Of a DNA stretch of 47,500 bases, positions 1-11,900 are shown piece after piece. The notes below the pieces were generated by a model that was given only the letters and a program-made list of their open reading frames with translations, searched no databases and was not told the DNA's origin. Within the stretch, counting starts at the first letter, position 1. Every line of letters begins with the position of its first letter. Both the position numbers and the translations under genes were made by a program. This DNA is from Tubiluchus corallicola (lineage: Eukaryota; Priapulida; Priapulimorpha; Priapulimorphida; Tubiluchidae): contig JAQGDQ010000590.1 of the NCBI GenBank assembly GCA_030141605.1, positions 1-47,500 of the forward strand, given 5' to 3'.

Positions 1-194
1 AAACCGGTCTCCCCCCTCCCCCCTCCCACATTTAACAGCAACTGAACAACATCGTATACCTGAACAACATACCTGTTAAGAAAAAGATGAGATAGACAGG
101 TAGAAGCGGGATCCAGCAGCACCTGCGGATGACGCTTTCAGGACAGGTAAAATGTGACATTTCAGGTTCATCGAGATGTGAGTTTGCTGAAAAA

Positions 195-520
195 AATGAG
201 CAAGTACACATAATACTCACAAGCAATTCTCGTAAATACTCACAAGTAATACTCATAATTCTCAAAAGTAATACTCATGATACTCACAAGTAATACTCAT
301 AATACTCACAAGTAATACTGATAATACTCGCAAGTAACACTCATAATTCTCAAAAGTAATACTCATAATACTCACAACCAATAGTCATAATACTCACAAG
401 TAATATTCATGGTACTCACAAGTAATACTCATAATACTCACAAGTAATACTCATAATACTCACAAGTAATACTCATAATTCACACAAGTAATACTGATGA
501 TACTCACAAGTATTACTTAT
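195..520. repeat. 22-bp tandem satellite, left arm
   Basis: An imperfect tandem repeat built on the 11-bp half-units agtaatactca and taatactcaca (about 22 bp together). It fills the intron between the copies of exons B and C. Its mirror image is at 7258-7560. Confidence 0.85.
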
Positions 521-1240
521 AAGAAGAAGAAGAAGAAGAAGAACAAGAACAACAACAACAACAACAATAACTGCAATGATGACGATAGTACTCGCTTTTA
601 CCCCTGTCTATCTCCAACTTTGCCCGTTTAACCTGACCTCTGACGGGATTATTCCCTCTCTTCTTCTTTCTACTTTCCCTCTCGTCATCAGATTCTGAGC
701 CGCTGTTTATGGGATCGGTCAGTTTGGCCTGCTCGCTGGTCAGCATTTTGTAGTTGGCTTTGCCGTCGTGTCTTGGAGGCACCCTGGACATCATGTGAGA
801 TTCAATGTTGGAGTTGAAGAAGAGGAGACCCAGATAGGGGAGATAGAGGAACACCATTATCGACGCCTCATACCTGTAAACCAACCAATCACAAGTTAGT
901 AAATTAAAGGAAGACCAGGTGATTGTTTAGACACAATCTCATTCTAATTTACTGTCCAAAATATACATCTCTGTGCCTATAAAAGTCAGCAATTGTTTCT
1001 TATATTTGAATAATTGGCTTAGGAAGTTAATTAACGGCAACCGAACACAGCTATTGCTTACGTCAGGAAGTAACCACAGATTGTGCAATGGCAGGCATCT
1101 TCCCTTGCACGTCAAACACGTTTGCGTAAGTATTACTGCTTAAACGCTTGATGTCACGAAAATGGGCCCTACGTCAAATGATGTCAGAAACTAACACTTG
1201 TCTATTTTGCCAAAAGCCTCATCTGCACTATGAATGTAAT

Positions 1241-1556
1241 GGTGCATTCAGACTAGTGCGTTTTCTGTCGCAGGTTTTCACTCTGGCAGCAAACCCGCAA
1301 GTGTGAATTGCTTAGCGAGTTACTGTCGGCAAGTTAATGCAAACTCTCCAACAGTTACTGTGAGTTGGTATATTGTCTAGTGTGAACGTCTTGTCTAGTT
1401 ACTCTGGACACTTCTCGCAGTGAATAAAGAGAGTGTCAGGTCATGATTACTATCAGAGAGTAACTCGCAAGTAAGTTTTGCTTTCTAGTTTGATTACGCT
1501 TGCTAATTACTTCTCGAGTTTACTTGGCAAGAAACTCGATAGTATGAACATGCCAT
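1241..1556. mobile_element. Foldback/MITE-like element, left arm copy
   Basis: A block of about 316 bp with imperfect terminal inverted repeats: ggtgcattcagactagtgcg at the left pairs loosely with the reverse complement of gatagtatgaacatgcc at the right. Internal motifs of the form gagttactct occur in both orientations. A diverged relative lies at 25692-25940 outside the inverted repeat, so this is a dispersed family. No coding capacity is seen. It lies in the intron between exons A and B. Confidence 0.5.
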
Positions 1557-4028
1557 ATCTTTTCGTCTATTTTGTACCTTTCATTGTTCAATTCTAGTTA
1601 CACGCCACAAACAGTTTCTTGAAAAGCATCCATAAGTGCGCGGATCTTAATTAGCATTATCCATGCGTCTGTATACACTTACCACGTGACAATGCCGTCG
1701 TATATAACAACCAGCAGCGCCACCAACGTCACGGAATAAAAACAGCTGTCTCTGATCGTGGGCCACCAAGACAAATTAATTATCTGCAATCAATTAAAAT
1801 TAGTATTTCTCATTAGTCTCTAGGCCAGCCATCTTTGACATTAAGACAAAGAGTTCATTAGTTAAAACAATAGTTGCAAAAGTAGTATGCCTCATTAGTC
1901 TCTAGGTCAGCCAATTTTGACTATAAAACATAGAGTTCACTAGTTAAAACAATAATTTAATTGAAGTAATATAATATTTAATTAATAACTAAGATAAGTA
2001 ATTAATACAAAATAAAGACAATTTCGCAAAAGTTAAATTACAGCAGTGTGTTGTGTTTACAGCGGTAAATTGTATAATGTGGCGCCATCTAGCGGTGGAT
2101 TATGAGTGCTTGACTGAGAAATGTGTTTCAGCAATATATGTATAATTGTAATTATTATGCCTAAAGCAAGAAATTAATAATTCGCATATTTTGTAAAATG
2201 GGCGCGTTTTATAAGTCAAAGAAATCTTAATGAATAAATCAAGATAAAAATTAAATAGAAGTAAACTTACATCGTTGCGGCATATATCTAATGATAAATT
2301 TCGTTAGCTTGCACAAGACATATGCATATGTTCACATAAACTACAGAACAACATCATGAAAACATAACTGGGTCAATGCCCGCACTTTTAAAGTTTCCTG
2401 CTAGATGGAGCTGCCCTGGCTACAAAATTAAAATTTATTAAGTCAGGTTCAGACTGGCCTTAATAGCATGTACACTTCTAAAGAATTTGCACACAAATGT
2501 TTAGTATATATATATATATATATATATATATACTAATACACTAATACATATATATATATATATGTACTAATATATATCTATATATGAAATTGTGCACTGT
2601 TTTATACACGCTTTAAGCTTAAGCACAGTATAGCGACAGAGGCAATTTATATTTATACAAAAATACATTTTCATATAACTTGCTCTAGTGCTTCATTAGT
2701 TTTGAAATTAATTAAAGACTATAAACCACGCATGTGTCAATTTCCCGTTTTACAAAACCTGCTGCAGTTGTTACTGTTAATTTCTTATTCTTACAAGTGT
2801 AACACACCACAAACGTTTGTCTGTCGCTGATTCTCTAGCAGCAACACACCACAAGCAGTTGTCTGACGCGGTTCTGTAAAAGACTTGTCGCACCATCTCC
2901 CGTTACATAGTTATTATTAAACAAAAGAAACTTATAAATATTTTTGCAATCGTTCACCATGTGATGGACGATTACTTTCAAATTTCAAAAGTATCGCATT
3001 ATTATCAAATTTCGAATTTTCGTAATGCTGCGATTTAATTTAATTGTGAGAGATTTCCTTGTTTTAATGGCAAATTAGGCTGTTGAGAGAGAGAGGAGGA
3101 AAGAGAGATAGGGAGAAAGAGGCTACTCTATTACAAAAAATCAATTAATTTATTCTAGTGATTTATGGCTCTTAGATTTAAAAGCATGAAAATTTCTCTG
3201 CTCTAGCTACAGTAACAAAAAGCTAACTGTTTGACAGTGTCATTTGCTTTGTACACTAAGAAAAGCCTATTTTATTGACAAATTCAGCAAAGACATATCA
3301 TATAGAACAGTTTCTCTCGATGAACGAGAGGCATCATTACATGAAATATAATGTTAGTGTGATATTAATTGCAATCGTGAATATTTACATGTGTTTGAAA
3401 ATTAATTAAAGACTAGCAAAGGCCCCGCAAAAAATTGCTTATAAATCCACTGATAATCAACAATGCGCGAACATCTTACCTAGTGTTCGTTTATTTTTTT
3501 AACGCGAAGCAAGCAGCTTTTACTGAATTACAGGTATAGACAGAGTATAATAGATGACGTCAGAACAATGGCTTTGCGTCAGCAGTTTTCCAAGCGAAAA
3601 TTGCCATAAATAGAACATCTAATCTCTTCCTCGGCACTCCTCTTGGTGGACGTGTCCTAAAATATAGCCCTGTTCTTCTTCTTTCCAAAGAGCTATATAT
3701 CTCCTTTCGAGAGTCCCACCAGGCACCACTAGAACGTTTTTTCTACAGGCTGTTTGGTCAAAATTTCGAAAAAATCGGCAGCGGGTCCCGGAAAATGATC
3801 ATTATTTTCACAAACTTTATTAAGTTTGTACAAATATTTGGCTTTGTTTACAGTAAGTTGGGTCATAACAGAATTGAGATCTTCAACATAGTCAGCATAT
3901 TAAGCTTCGGGACATTCAAAAACAGCTTGAGGAACAGTTTGAATAACATTAACTACGTTAATTAAAGTTTAGTAAAGTTGTGTTTTTAAGTGTATTTAAA
4001 AAATATAAATGTTTTGAAGTGCTTGTAA

Positions 4029-4136
4029 ATGTTTAAAAATACGGATTGGGTTGCAAATGTTGCGGTCTGTGGAGTAGTACTGTTCTTTTGTCTGTGCATC
4101 GCTTTTCTCAACGCCCAACTTTATAAAGTTTATTAA
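4029..4136 (+). CDS. Possible 35-residue single-pass membrane microprotein
   Basis: A short ORF from ATG to TAA. A polar start (MFKNTDW) is followed by about 20 hydrophobic residues (VCGVVLFFCLCIAFL) and a tyrosine-containing polar tail ending LYKVY. It has the layout of one-pass microproteins such as the SERCA regulators, but I see no specific family motif. Short hydrophobic ORFs arise by chance in AT-rich DNA, and no promoter or conservation evidence is available. The segment is locally less AT-rich than its surroundings. Confidence 0.15.
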   Translation: MFKNTDWVANVAVCGVVLFFCLCIAFLNAQLYKVY

Positions 4137-4827
4137 AAAATGAGAATTTTAGCTTTTGCTGTTAATTTCTTATTGTCATAAAAATACACGCGTGTTAAAT
4201 GTCCATTTCACAAAATCTGCACTCAGTTGTTATAGTTGAAATCTTATTTCTATAAAAATATGTCCCTTTTACAAAGTGTGCGTATTTTTAATTTTTTGCA
4301 TTTTAAAGACAGACGCGATTTTAAAGTCGAATGAATTATAATTTTATCAGCACATTTAAACGTAACAATTGTATTATGAAATCATTTTTCTATTGTAATA
4401 TACAGCCAAGTGCTCAGAAACCACTATGTGATATGCCGCGCTAATCACTGTAATACACCACAGACAGTTGTACGTCAGTCATTCTAGAGCAACACACCAC
4501 AAATAGTTATCTGGCTCTGCGCTATAAATAACGTATCAGCTCGGTTTCTCTAACATACGAAAGTTTATATATAATAAATTGATAAATATTTTTGCAATCG
4601 TTCACGATGTGCTGGACGATTATTTTCACAATTCAAAGATATCGTATTCAAATTTTTTATTTAATATTCGTAATCCAGCCTGTCGCAGAAACATAACAAA
4701 AAACATTAGTTTTTCAGTGAACATGTTATTCTAATTGGTAAAATGTCGCTGACTTACCCTCCAGGAGCAAAACCCGCATTTTTAATCTTATTGACAAGAT
4801 ACAGTAATATGAAGGTCAAGAAAAGAG

Positions 4828-5452
4828 TCACCTGAAGTGGGTCTCAGAAAAATCGCCTTAAAAATTATATTACTTTATAGCAATTTTATGCATATATCGT
4901 ACTCACTTAAAAGGAATTTTTGTTGTTTTCATTTAAAATCTCTCACAACACTGTTCCGACAGCGCCATTACATGACGTCACTGCGCCACATAAATCAGGA
5001 GAAGAAAAGTAAATGTTAAATTATGACTCAAAAAAATTTTCCGTGCAAATCTTTTCGCTTACCTATTGGAAAGACTCATGTAACTAGAAAAGAAAATTAT
5101 TAATTATTTAAAATAATTAGTCCAATTGGTAAAATGTCGTTAACTCACCCTCCAGGGTGCGCGACTCACTTGCCAAAAACGTATTTTAATCTTATTGACA
5201 AGACACAATAATTTAAAATTTTATTTAATTAGCAACATGTGTGCTATGAATGCTCTGATTATTTTTTCAAACTTTACTTAATGTTATCAAAACTCGTTTC
5301 AAACGACCTACGATTAAAATGGCTGCGCCTAACAGTCATCGCGCAAGTTTAAATTTTTAAGTTTTATACAGCGTTGCTGTCGATGCAAGCCATGCATGCA
5401 AAAAAGCAGCATGTATGTGGTATAAAATTTTAAGACGAATTTTTTAAGCTTC
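4828..5452 (-). repeat. Interspersed repeat family B, copy 1
   Basis: The reverse complement matches 12817-13443 along its whole length. Both start with aagcttaaaaa, share a conserved tcttgtcaataagatt core and a caccctgg motif, and end near gatttttctgaaacctt-like sequence. A third copy starts at 28749. No coding capacity or clear terminal repeats, so the class is unknown. Confidence 0.75.
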
Positions 5453-5995
5453 ATGTAAGTGGAGGGTTTTCTTATGCTTCAAGATATTCCAATTAAAAAT
5501 ACATACATGATGATTGTTCTTTGTACAAAATCTGCAGTCGGCTGTTATACTTAATTTCTTTGACTTATAAAACGCGCCCATTTTACAAAATATGCGAATT
5601 ATTAATTTCTTGCTTTAGGCATAATAATTACAATTATACATATATTGCTGAAACACATTTCTCAGTCAAGCACTCATAATCCACCGCTAGATGGCGCCAC
5701 ATTATACAATTTACCGCTGTAAACACAACACACTGCTGTAATTTAACTTTTGCGAAATTGTCTTTATTTTGTATTAATTACTTATCTTAGTTATTAATTA
5801 AATATTATATTACTTCAATTAAATTATTGTTTTAACTAGTGAACTCTATGTTTTATAGTCAAAATTGGCTGACCTAGAGACTAATGAGGCATACTACTTT
5901 TGCAACTATTGTTTTAACTAATGAACTCTTTGTCTTAATGTCAAAGATGGCTGGCCTAGAGACTAATGAGAAATACTAATTTTAATTGATTGCAG

Positions 5996-8900
5996 ATAAT
6001 TAATTTGTCTTGGTGGCCCACGATCAGAGACAGCTGTTTTTATTCCGTGACGTTGGTGGCGCTGCTGGTTGTTATATACGACGGCATTGTCACGTGGTAA
6101 GTGTATACAGACGCATGGATAATGCTAATTAAGATCCGCGCACTTATGGATGCTTTTCAAGAAACTGTTTGTGGCGTGTAACTAGAATTGAACAATGAAA
6201 GGTACAAAATAGACGAAAAGATATGGCATGTTCATACTATCGAGTTTCTTGCCAAGTAAACTCGAGAAGTAATTAGCAAGCGTAATCAAACTAGAAAGCA
6301 AAACTTACTTGCGAGTTACTCTCTGATAGTAATCATGACCTGACACTCTCTTTATTCACTGCGAGAAGTGTCTAGAGTAACTAGACAAGACGTTCACACT
6401 AGACAATATACCAACTCGCAGTAACTGTTGGAGAGTTTGCATTAACTTGCCGACAGTAACTCGCTAAGCAATTCACACTTGCGGGTTTGCTGCCAGAGTG
6501 AAAACCTGCGACAGAAAACGCACTAGTCTGAATGCACCATTACATTCATAGTGCAGATGAGGCTTTTGGCAAAATAGACAAGTGTTAGTTTCTGACACCA
6601 TTTGACGTAGGGCCCATTTTCGTGACATCAAGCGTTTAAGCAGTAATACTTACGCAAACGTGTTTGACGTGCAAGGGAAGATGCCTGCCATTGCACAATC
6701 TGTGGTTACTTCCTGACGTAAGCAATAGCTGTGTTCGGTTGCCGTTAATTAACTTCCTAAGCCAATTATTCAAATATAAGAAACAATTGCTGACTTTTAT
6801 AGGCACAGAGATGTATATTTTGGACAGTAAATTAGAATGAGATTGTGTCTAAACAATCACCTGGTCTTCCTTTAATTTACTAACTTGTGATTGGTTGGTT
6901 TACAGGTATGAGGCGTCGATAATGGTGTTCCTCTATCTCCCCTATCTGGGTCTCCTCTTCTTCAACTCCAACATTGAATCTCACATGATGTCCAGGGTGC
7001 CTCCAAGACACGACGGCAAAGCCAACTACAAAATGCTGACCAGCGAGCAGGCCAAACTGACCGATCCCATAAACAGCGGCTCAGAATCTGATGACGAGAG
7101 GGAAAGTAGAAAGAAGAAGAGAGGGAATAATCCCGTCAGAGGTCAGGTTAAACGGGCAAAGTTGGAGATAGACAGGGGTAAAAGCGAGTACTATCGTCAT
7201 CATTGCAGTTATTGTTGTTGTTGTTGTTGTTCTTGTTCTTCTTCTTCTTCTTATAAGTAATACTTGTGAGTATCATCAGTATTACTTGTGTGAATTATGA
7301 GTATTACTTGTGAGTATTATGAGTATTACTTGTGAGTATTATGAGTATTACTTGTGAGTACCATGAATATTACTTGTGAGTATTATGACTATTGGTTGTG
7401 AGTATTATGAGTATTACTTTTGAGAATTATGAGTGTTACTTGCGAGTATTATCAGTATTACTTGTGAGTATTATGAGTATTACTTGTGAGTATCATGAGT
7501 ATTACTTTTGAGAATTATGAGTATTACTTGTGAGTATTTACGAGAATTGCTTGTGAGTATTATGTGTACTTGCTCATTTTTTTCAGCAAACTCACATCTC
7601 GATGAACCTGAAATGTCACATTTTACCTGTCCTGAAAGCGTCATCCGCAGGTGCTGCTGGATCCCGCTTCTACCTGTCTATCTCATCTTTTTCTTAACAG
7701 GTATGTTGTTCAGGTATACGATGTTGTTCAGTTGCTGTTAAATGTGGGAGGGGGGAGGGGGGAGACCGGTTTATTCTTTTCTACCGACGTTATGGTTTAT
7801 CAAGGAATTTAGTTTGAGGATAAACAACGCATTTTTCAAAGTTATGAAACAGGTGATGACTATCTTTGGTTTATCTTTTCGTAATTTGCACTTAAATGAG
7901 TTAATTGCCAATTTATTCAAAGTAATGCATCTACATTTCACTTACCTAAGTCACATTTGAACTTTCCTGTATTGCATTGTATTGTATTGCATTGCATTGC
8001 ATTGTATTGTATTGTATTGTATTGTATTGTATTGTATTGTATTGTATTGTATTGTATTGTATTGTATTGTATTGTATTGTATTGTATTGTATTGTATTGT
8101 ATTGCATTGCATTGCATTGCATTGCATTGCATTGTATTGTATTGTATTGTATTGTATTGCATTGCATTGCATTGCATTGCATTGCATTGCACTGCACTGC
8201 ACTGCACTGCACTGCACTGCACTGCACTGCATTGCATTGCATTGTATTGCATTGCATTGCATTGCATTGCATTACATTATATTACATTACAATATATTAT
8301 ATTATATTATGTTATGTCATGTTATGTTATGTTATGTTATGTTATGTTATGTTATGTTATGTTATGTTATGTTATGTTATGTTATGTTATGTTATGTCAT
8401 GTCATGTCATGTCATGTCATGTCATGTCATGTCATGTCATGTCATGTCATGTCATGTCATGTCATGTCACGTCACGTCACGTCACGTCACGTCACGTCAC
8501 GTCACGTCACGTCACGTCACGTCATATCATATCATAGCATAGCATAGCATGTCATGTCATGTCATGTCATGTCATGTCATACCATACCATACCATACCAT
8601 ACCATATCATATCATATCATATTATATATTACATTACATTACATTATATTATATGGTATTACATCACCGCTCTGTTCACAATGTTCTGCTTGTTGAAAAC
8701 GCTGGTTTTCTACTGTACTACCTTACGTGACGTCACTAAGTGCCATGGCGGGCGACACAGTACAAACGGCGCTTAATTTAACTTTCCTTTTCACATAAAA
8801 GTACGCGTCGGAACTGTTTTAAAAATTTGCGATTCCACCTACACTATAAAATGTAACATAAATTAGTGTAATTGGACCTTTAATATTTTGTTTTAGTACC

Positions 8901-11900
8901 AGACTGTAGAAAAGTAAGATGGCGGAACAGGAGCGGTCTTACCTACTTCATATCACTTTTCTGGATGTCAGGATTGTGTTACATAATCACGTGGCTCATC
9001 ACTTTCACAGGTAACATTCGTACATGTAATAATTACCAACGTGAAAGGTGACAACATGGAAGAGTGGTCTACAGTAACGGCTCATGTTAGGCCATAGAGA
9101 GTGCTTGAGTGGTTGATATTGTAACGTTACTGGGTTGTCGCCGCCAGGGGTCTGATTGGTGGCTCCGCTGGTCGGTTGGTTCCCTCGTATTTCGGAGAAC
9201 AAGTAGTCCGGGTTCACTGTCAGGGTGATGCAAACTTTATAGAATCAGACACATATTTGTTAACGTAAACTTGCCAATAAGCTTGTCCTGTGTCCTTCAT
9301 GCTTGGTGCATCTACGGAACAGGTGCTGTGATGGTAAACACACCTGTCCGTTTACCTGCTGAATCGACGAGGCCATTCCATAGCGACGGTATTCAGCGCC
9401 ACTATACAAGGCTTCGTATGGACGAGACCACAACAATGTAGAGGAGTGGGTCGAAAATAAATGACATTTCGCCCCGTAGCTATTTGTTTGGTTCGATGAA
9501 GTGCTTGGCCGACTTTTGTGGTTTTGGTGGTAGTGTGTGGTTTTGGACTGATTGGTTCTCAGACATTATAAACAGAGGTCAATTAGAACTCAGAGAAATG
9601 TTAGGGTTAGGGTTACATGTTACTGTACGCTACCCCAATATTCACATTCAATGCATTTTCAATACTTTGTACTAAAGGTACTGAAAGTACTTTGTACGAG
9701 AAGTACTTTCAATATAATTCTAGCTAAAATCATTAATTTCCTGCTAAGAGTTGCTACATTCATACAGCATCCAATGGCAATTGCAGCGTCAACACGTGTA
9801 CTTCTGGGATTTGTCTGGTAAACTAGAACGTGTATTGATTTTTAACAGTATGAAACGAAAAACTTCATTTTCAGGAAACACAGAATTTGGCTAGTCATTG
9901 TTCTGGCAAATCTTCGCTGATTTAATTTTTAGTAAAATTCTAATCGACGGCATTTTGTGAAAGCTCTAATTTAGGATAATTAAAAACCATAATGGTTCTT
10001 TTATATAAACAGGATTTGTACTGAAGATTCCGGACACAGTTCAGACATTGACACTTGGATCAGCTGCAAGCTGTTTTGTTGGAACCGTGGCCTGCGTACT
10101 TGTCATACGAGACGGTGAGTACAATACAGGCCTAGGCCTACTTACTTCACAAAACTACGTGCATTACGACGCACTAGTTTACTCCCATCCATCTCTATTG
10201 TGGATTTATGGTTGTTTATATACGAATCGGAACAAACAATTACCTGAGGTGTATTTCTGTACTCATGACCCTATTATGACCTTTTGGGGTCCCTAGGCTA
10301 ACGAAATTATGGGTCCTCCTCAGGTGGACCCGCCCTCTAATGTACTTGCACTTGTCTCGAATATTTTTACTTGCGTTAATTTTAGCAACATTTGCATAAC
10401 CGAGTGACCAATATTTCAAATAAAGGGCTTCAAAGAGAGGCCATTGTCTTAAATAAAGGGACTCAACAAGGACCCTTTTCTCAATTAAAGGGCTTCAAAG
10501 AGGGGCCCTTATCTTAAATAAAGGGACTTAACAAGGACCCTTTGCTAAAATAAAGGGCTCCAAAGAGGGGCCCTTATCTTAAATAAAGGGACTCAACAAG
10601 GACCCTTTTCTAAAATAAAGGGCTTCAAACAAGGATCCTTTATCTCAAATGACGAACCACTTTAAAATTGGATTTTCACATTTAATGATCCCCCTTTAAA
10701 TATAGAACTTTTTTTCTAAATTATGTGAATTATTCAGCAGTCCAAGGCATGGGCCCCTCAAGCTTGGGGGAGTTAAACGGGCACCAGCGCCTGCATTTTG
10801 GAAACACTTAGCACAAAAACAGCTGCTGTACCTACCAGTTCAGATGTGTTAGTTTGCGACAAACAACACACGTTAGACAGCTCATGCGTGAGCACAGCAG
10901 TTAATTTGAAATGTGAATTTGTATCTTAAAATATCTTTATCTTAATCACTGAATATCTTACAGTAACACTGTACTTCAATTTTCACTTTCACAAACAGGT
11001 GCAACACGGTCGTGGAATTCACTGTTAAAAATTATGTTAGTTTGTGATGTCATGAACAGATGGGCTCGCCTGCCGCTAATTAAGTTTTTAATCTTTTATT
11101 TAACTATCGGAAACGCTTTTCAAGTATTATAGGTGTTAACATGTATACTTGTTACCATACTTGAAAATGGTGTGGTACAGTATATGAAAAATCACCCCGT
11201 CTTCCTTTAAACTAACACGATAGCTGTTTCATAGGTTTTGGTGATATGGTGATGTCTGGAATTTTTGGAAGCAACATTTTCCGAACTCTCCTTGGTATCG
11301 GGCTGCCATTTCTTTTGCACATTTTGCTAAACCACACAGACAACATAGAGGAAAAATTGAAGCTGACAGGTAAGAGCACTCATCGTCAGTATTACATGAT
11401 TGCAGCTGATGATGATGATGTTAATGATGATACTGATGAGTGTGATGATCTCTAATTACTGATGATGGCAACATCGATAAAGATGATAATGATAAAAATG
11501 ATGAGTGTGATGATCTCTAATTACTGATGATGGCAACATCGATAAAGATGATGATAAAAATGATGATTGTGATGATCACTGATTACTGATGACGATGACA
11601 ACGATAAAGATGATGATAAATATGATGAGTGTGATGATCTCTGATTAGTGATGGTGTTGATGGCGATAACGTACATGTCTGTGATGACCACAGTGAGCTG
11701 ACGATCAGGGTTTCCCAAGAATTTTATACTAAATTTCCCTGACATTTCCACGACTTTTCATGAGAGCCTGTATTTTCAAGGATTTCCCAGGATGTTTCCT
11801 GACCGTGTAACCCTTACGATATAATTACTGACAATGATGATAATGAGTTGAACAGATGAATGTGTATTGCACTTAGGCACCAGGCCAACCAACCTACAGG

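Larger units (their letters stand above)
73..1783 (-). pseudogene. Partial inverted copy of three SLC24-like exons
   Basis: Three exons of the exchanger annotated at 5996-12764 recur here on the minus strand: 1683-1783, 602-873 and 73-186. Splice sites and frames are intact, and the copy differs from the plus-strand exons by only two codons in intronic reading-through of the TTC microsatellite. The exons encode the segment after the alpha-1 repeat (RDSCFYSV, then YEASIMVF), the acidic and basic cytoplasmic loop, and the start of the next membrane segment (CCWIPLLPVYLIFF). No alpha-1 exons lie upstream in the spacer, and the downstream exons would fall outside the window. It could be a fragment of a second gene, a dead duplicate, or an assembly artefact. 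I call it a pseudogene because no complete gene is visible. Confidence 0.6.
1..2225. repeat. Left arm of a large inverted repeat
   Basis: This arm is the reverse complement of 5554-7772. Position 1 pairs with 7772 and 2225 with 5554. Reading across, I find only two single-base differences (near 1191 and 1403) and a 6-bp length difference in a GAA/TTC microsatellite near 523-545, so identity is above 99%. The match reaches the first base of the window, so the arm may be longer. Pairing stops at 2225, after the shared motif aagtcaaagaaat. Such high identity points to a recent duplication, gene conversion, or an assembly join of two haplotypes; the sequence alone cannot decide. Confidence 0.95.
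2226..5553. other. Unique spacer between the inverted arms
   Basis: AT-rich DNA of 3.3 kb. It holds TA microsatellites (2503-2563); two diverged direct copies of a repeat (about 2735-3040 and 4188-4690, sharing atatttttgcaatcgttcac and acaccacaa motifs, with relatives at the inner ends of both arms); and an interspersed repeat at 4828-5452. I looked for the missing alpha-1 exons of the exchanger on both strands and found none. The only coding candidate is a 35-residue ORF at 4029. Confidence 0.7.
5554..7772. repeat. Right arm of the large inverted repeat
   Basis: The reverse complement of 1-2225. It carries exchanger exons A (5996-6096), B (6906-7177) and C (7587-7700) with their introns. 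The arm ends at 7772 only because the window starts at the partner base, so its true outer edge is unknown. A motif with the core agatggcgccac (about 5690, mirrored near 2090) resembles CTCF-type sites. Confidence 0.95.

Noticed and set aside
2226-5553. Alpha-1 exons of the exchanger in the spacer
   Set aside because: Searched on both strands for the conserved Gly/Ser/Glu alpha-1 motifs and found none.
7938-8776. Overlapping long ORFs of both strands in the pentamer array
   Set aside because: A 5-bp repeat without stops is open in every frame; no protein family is seen.
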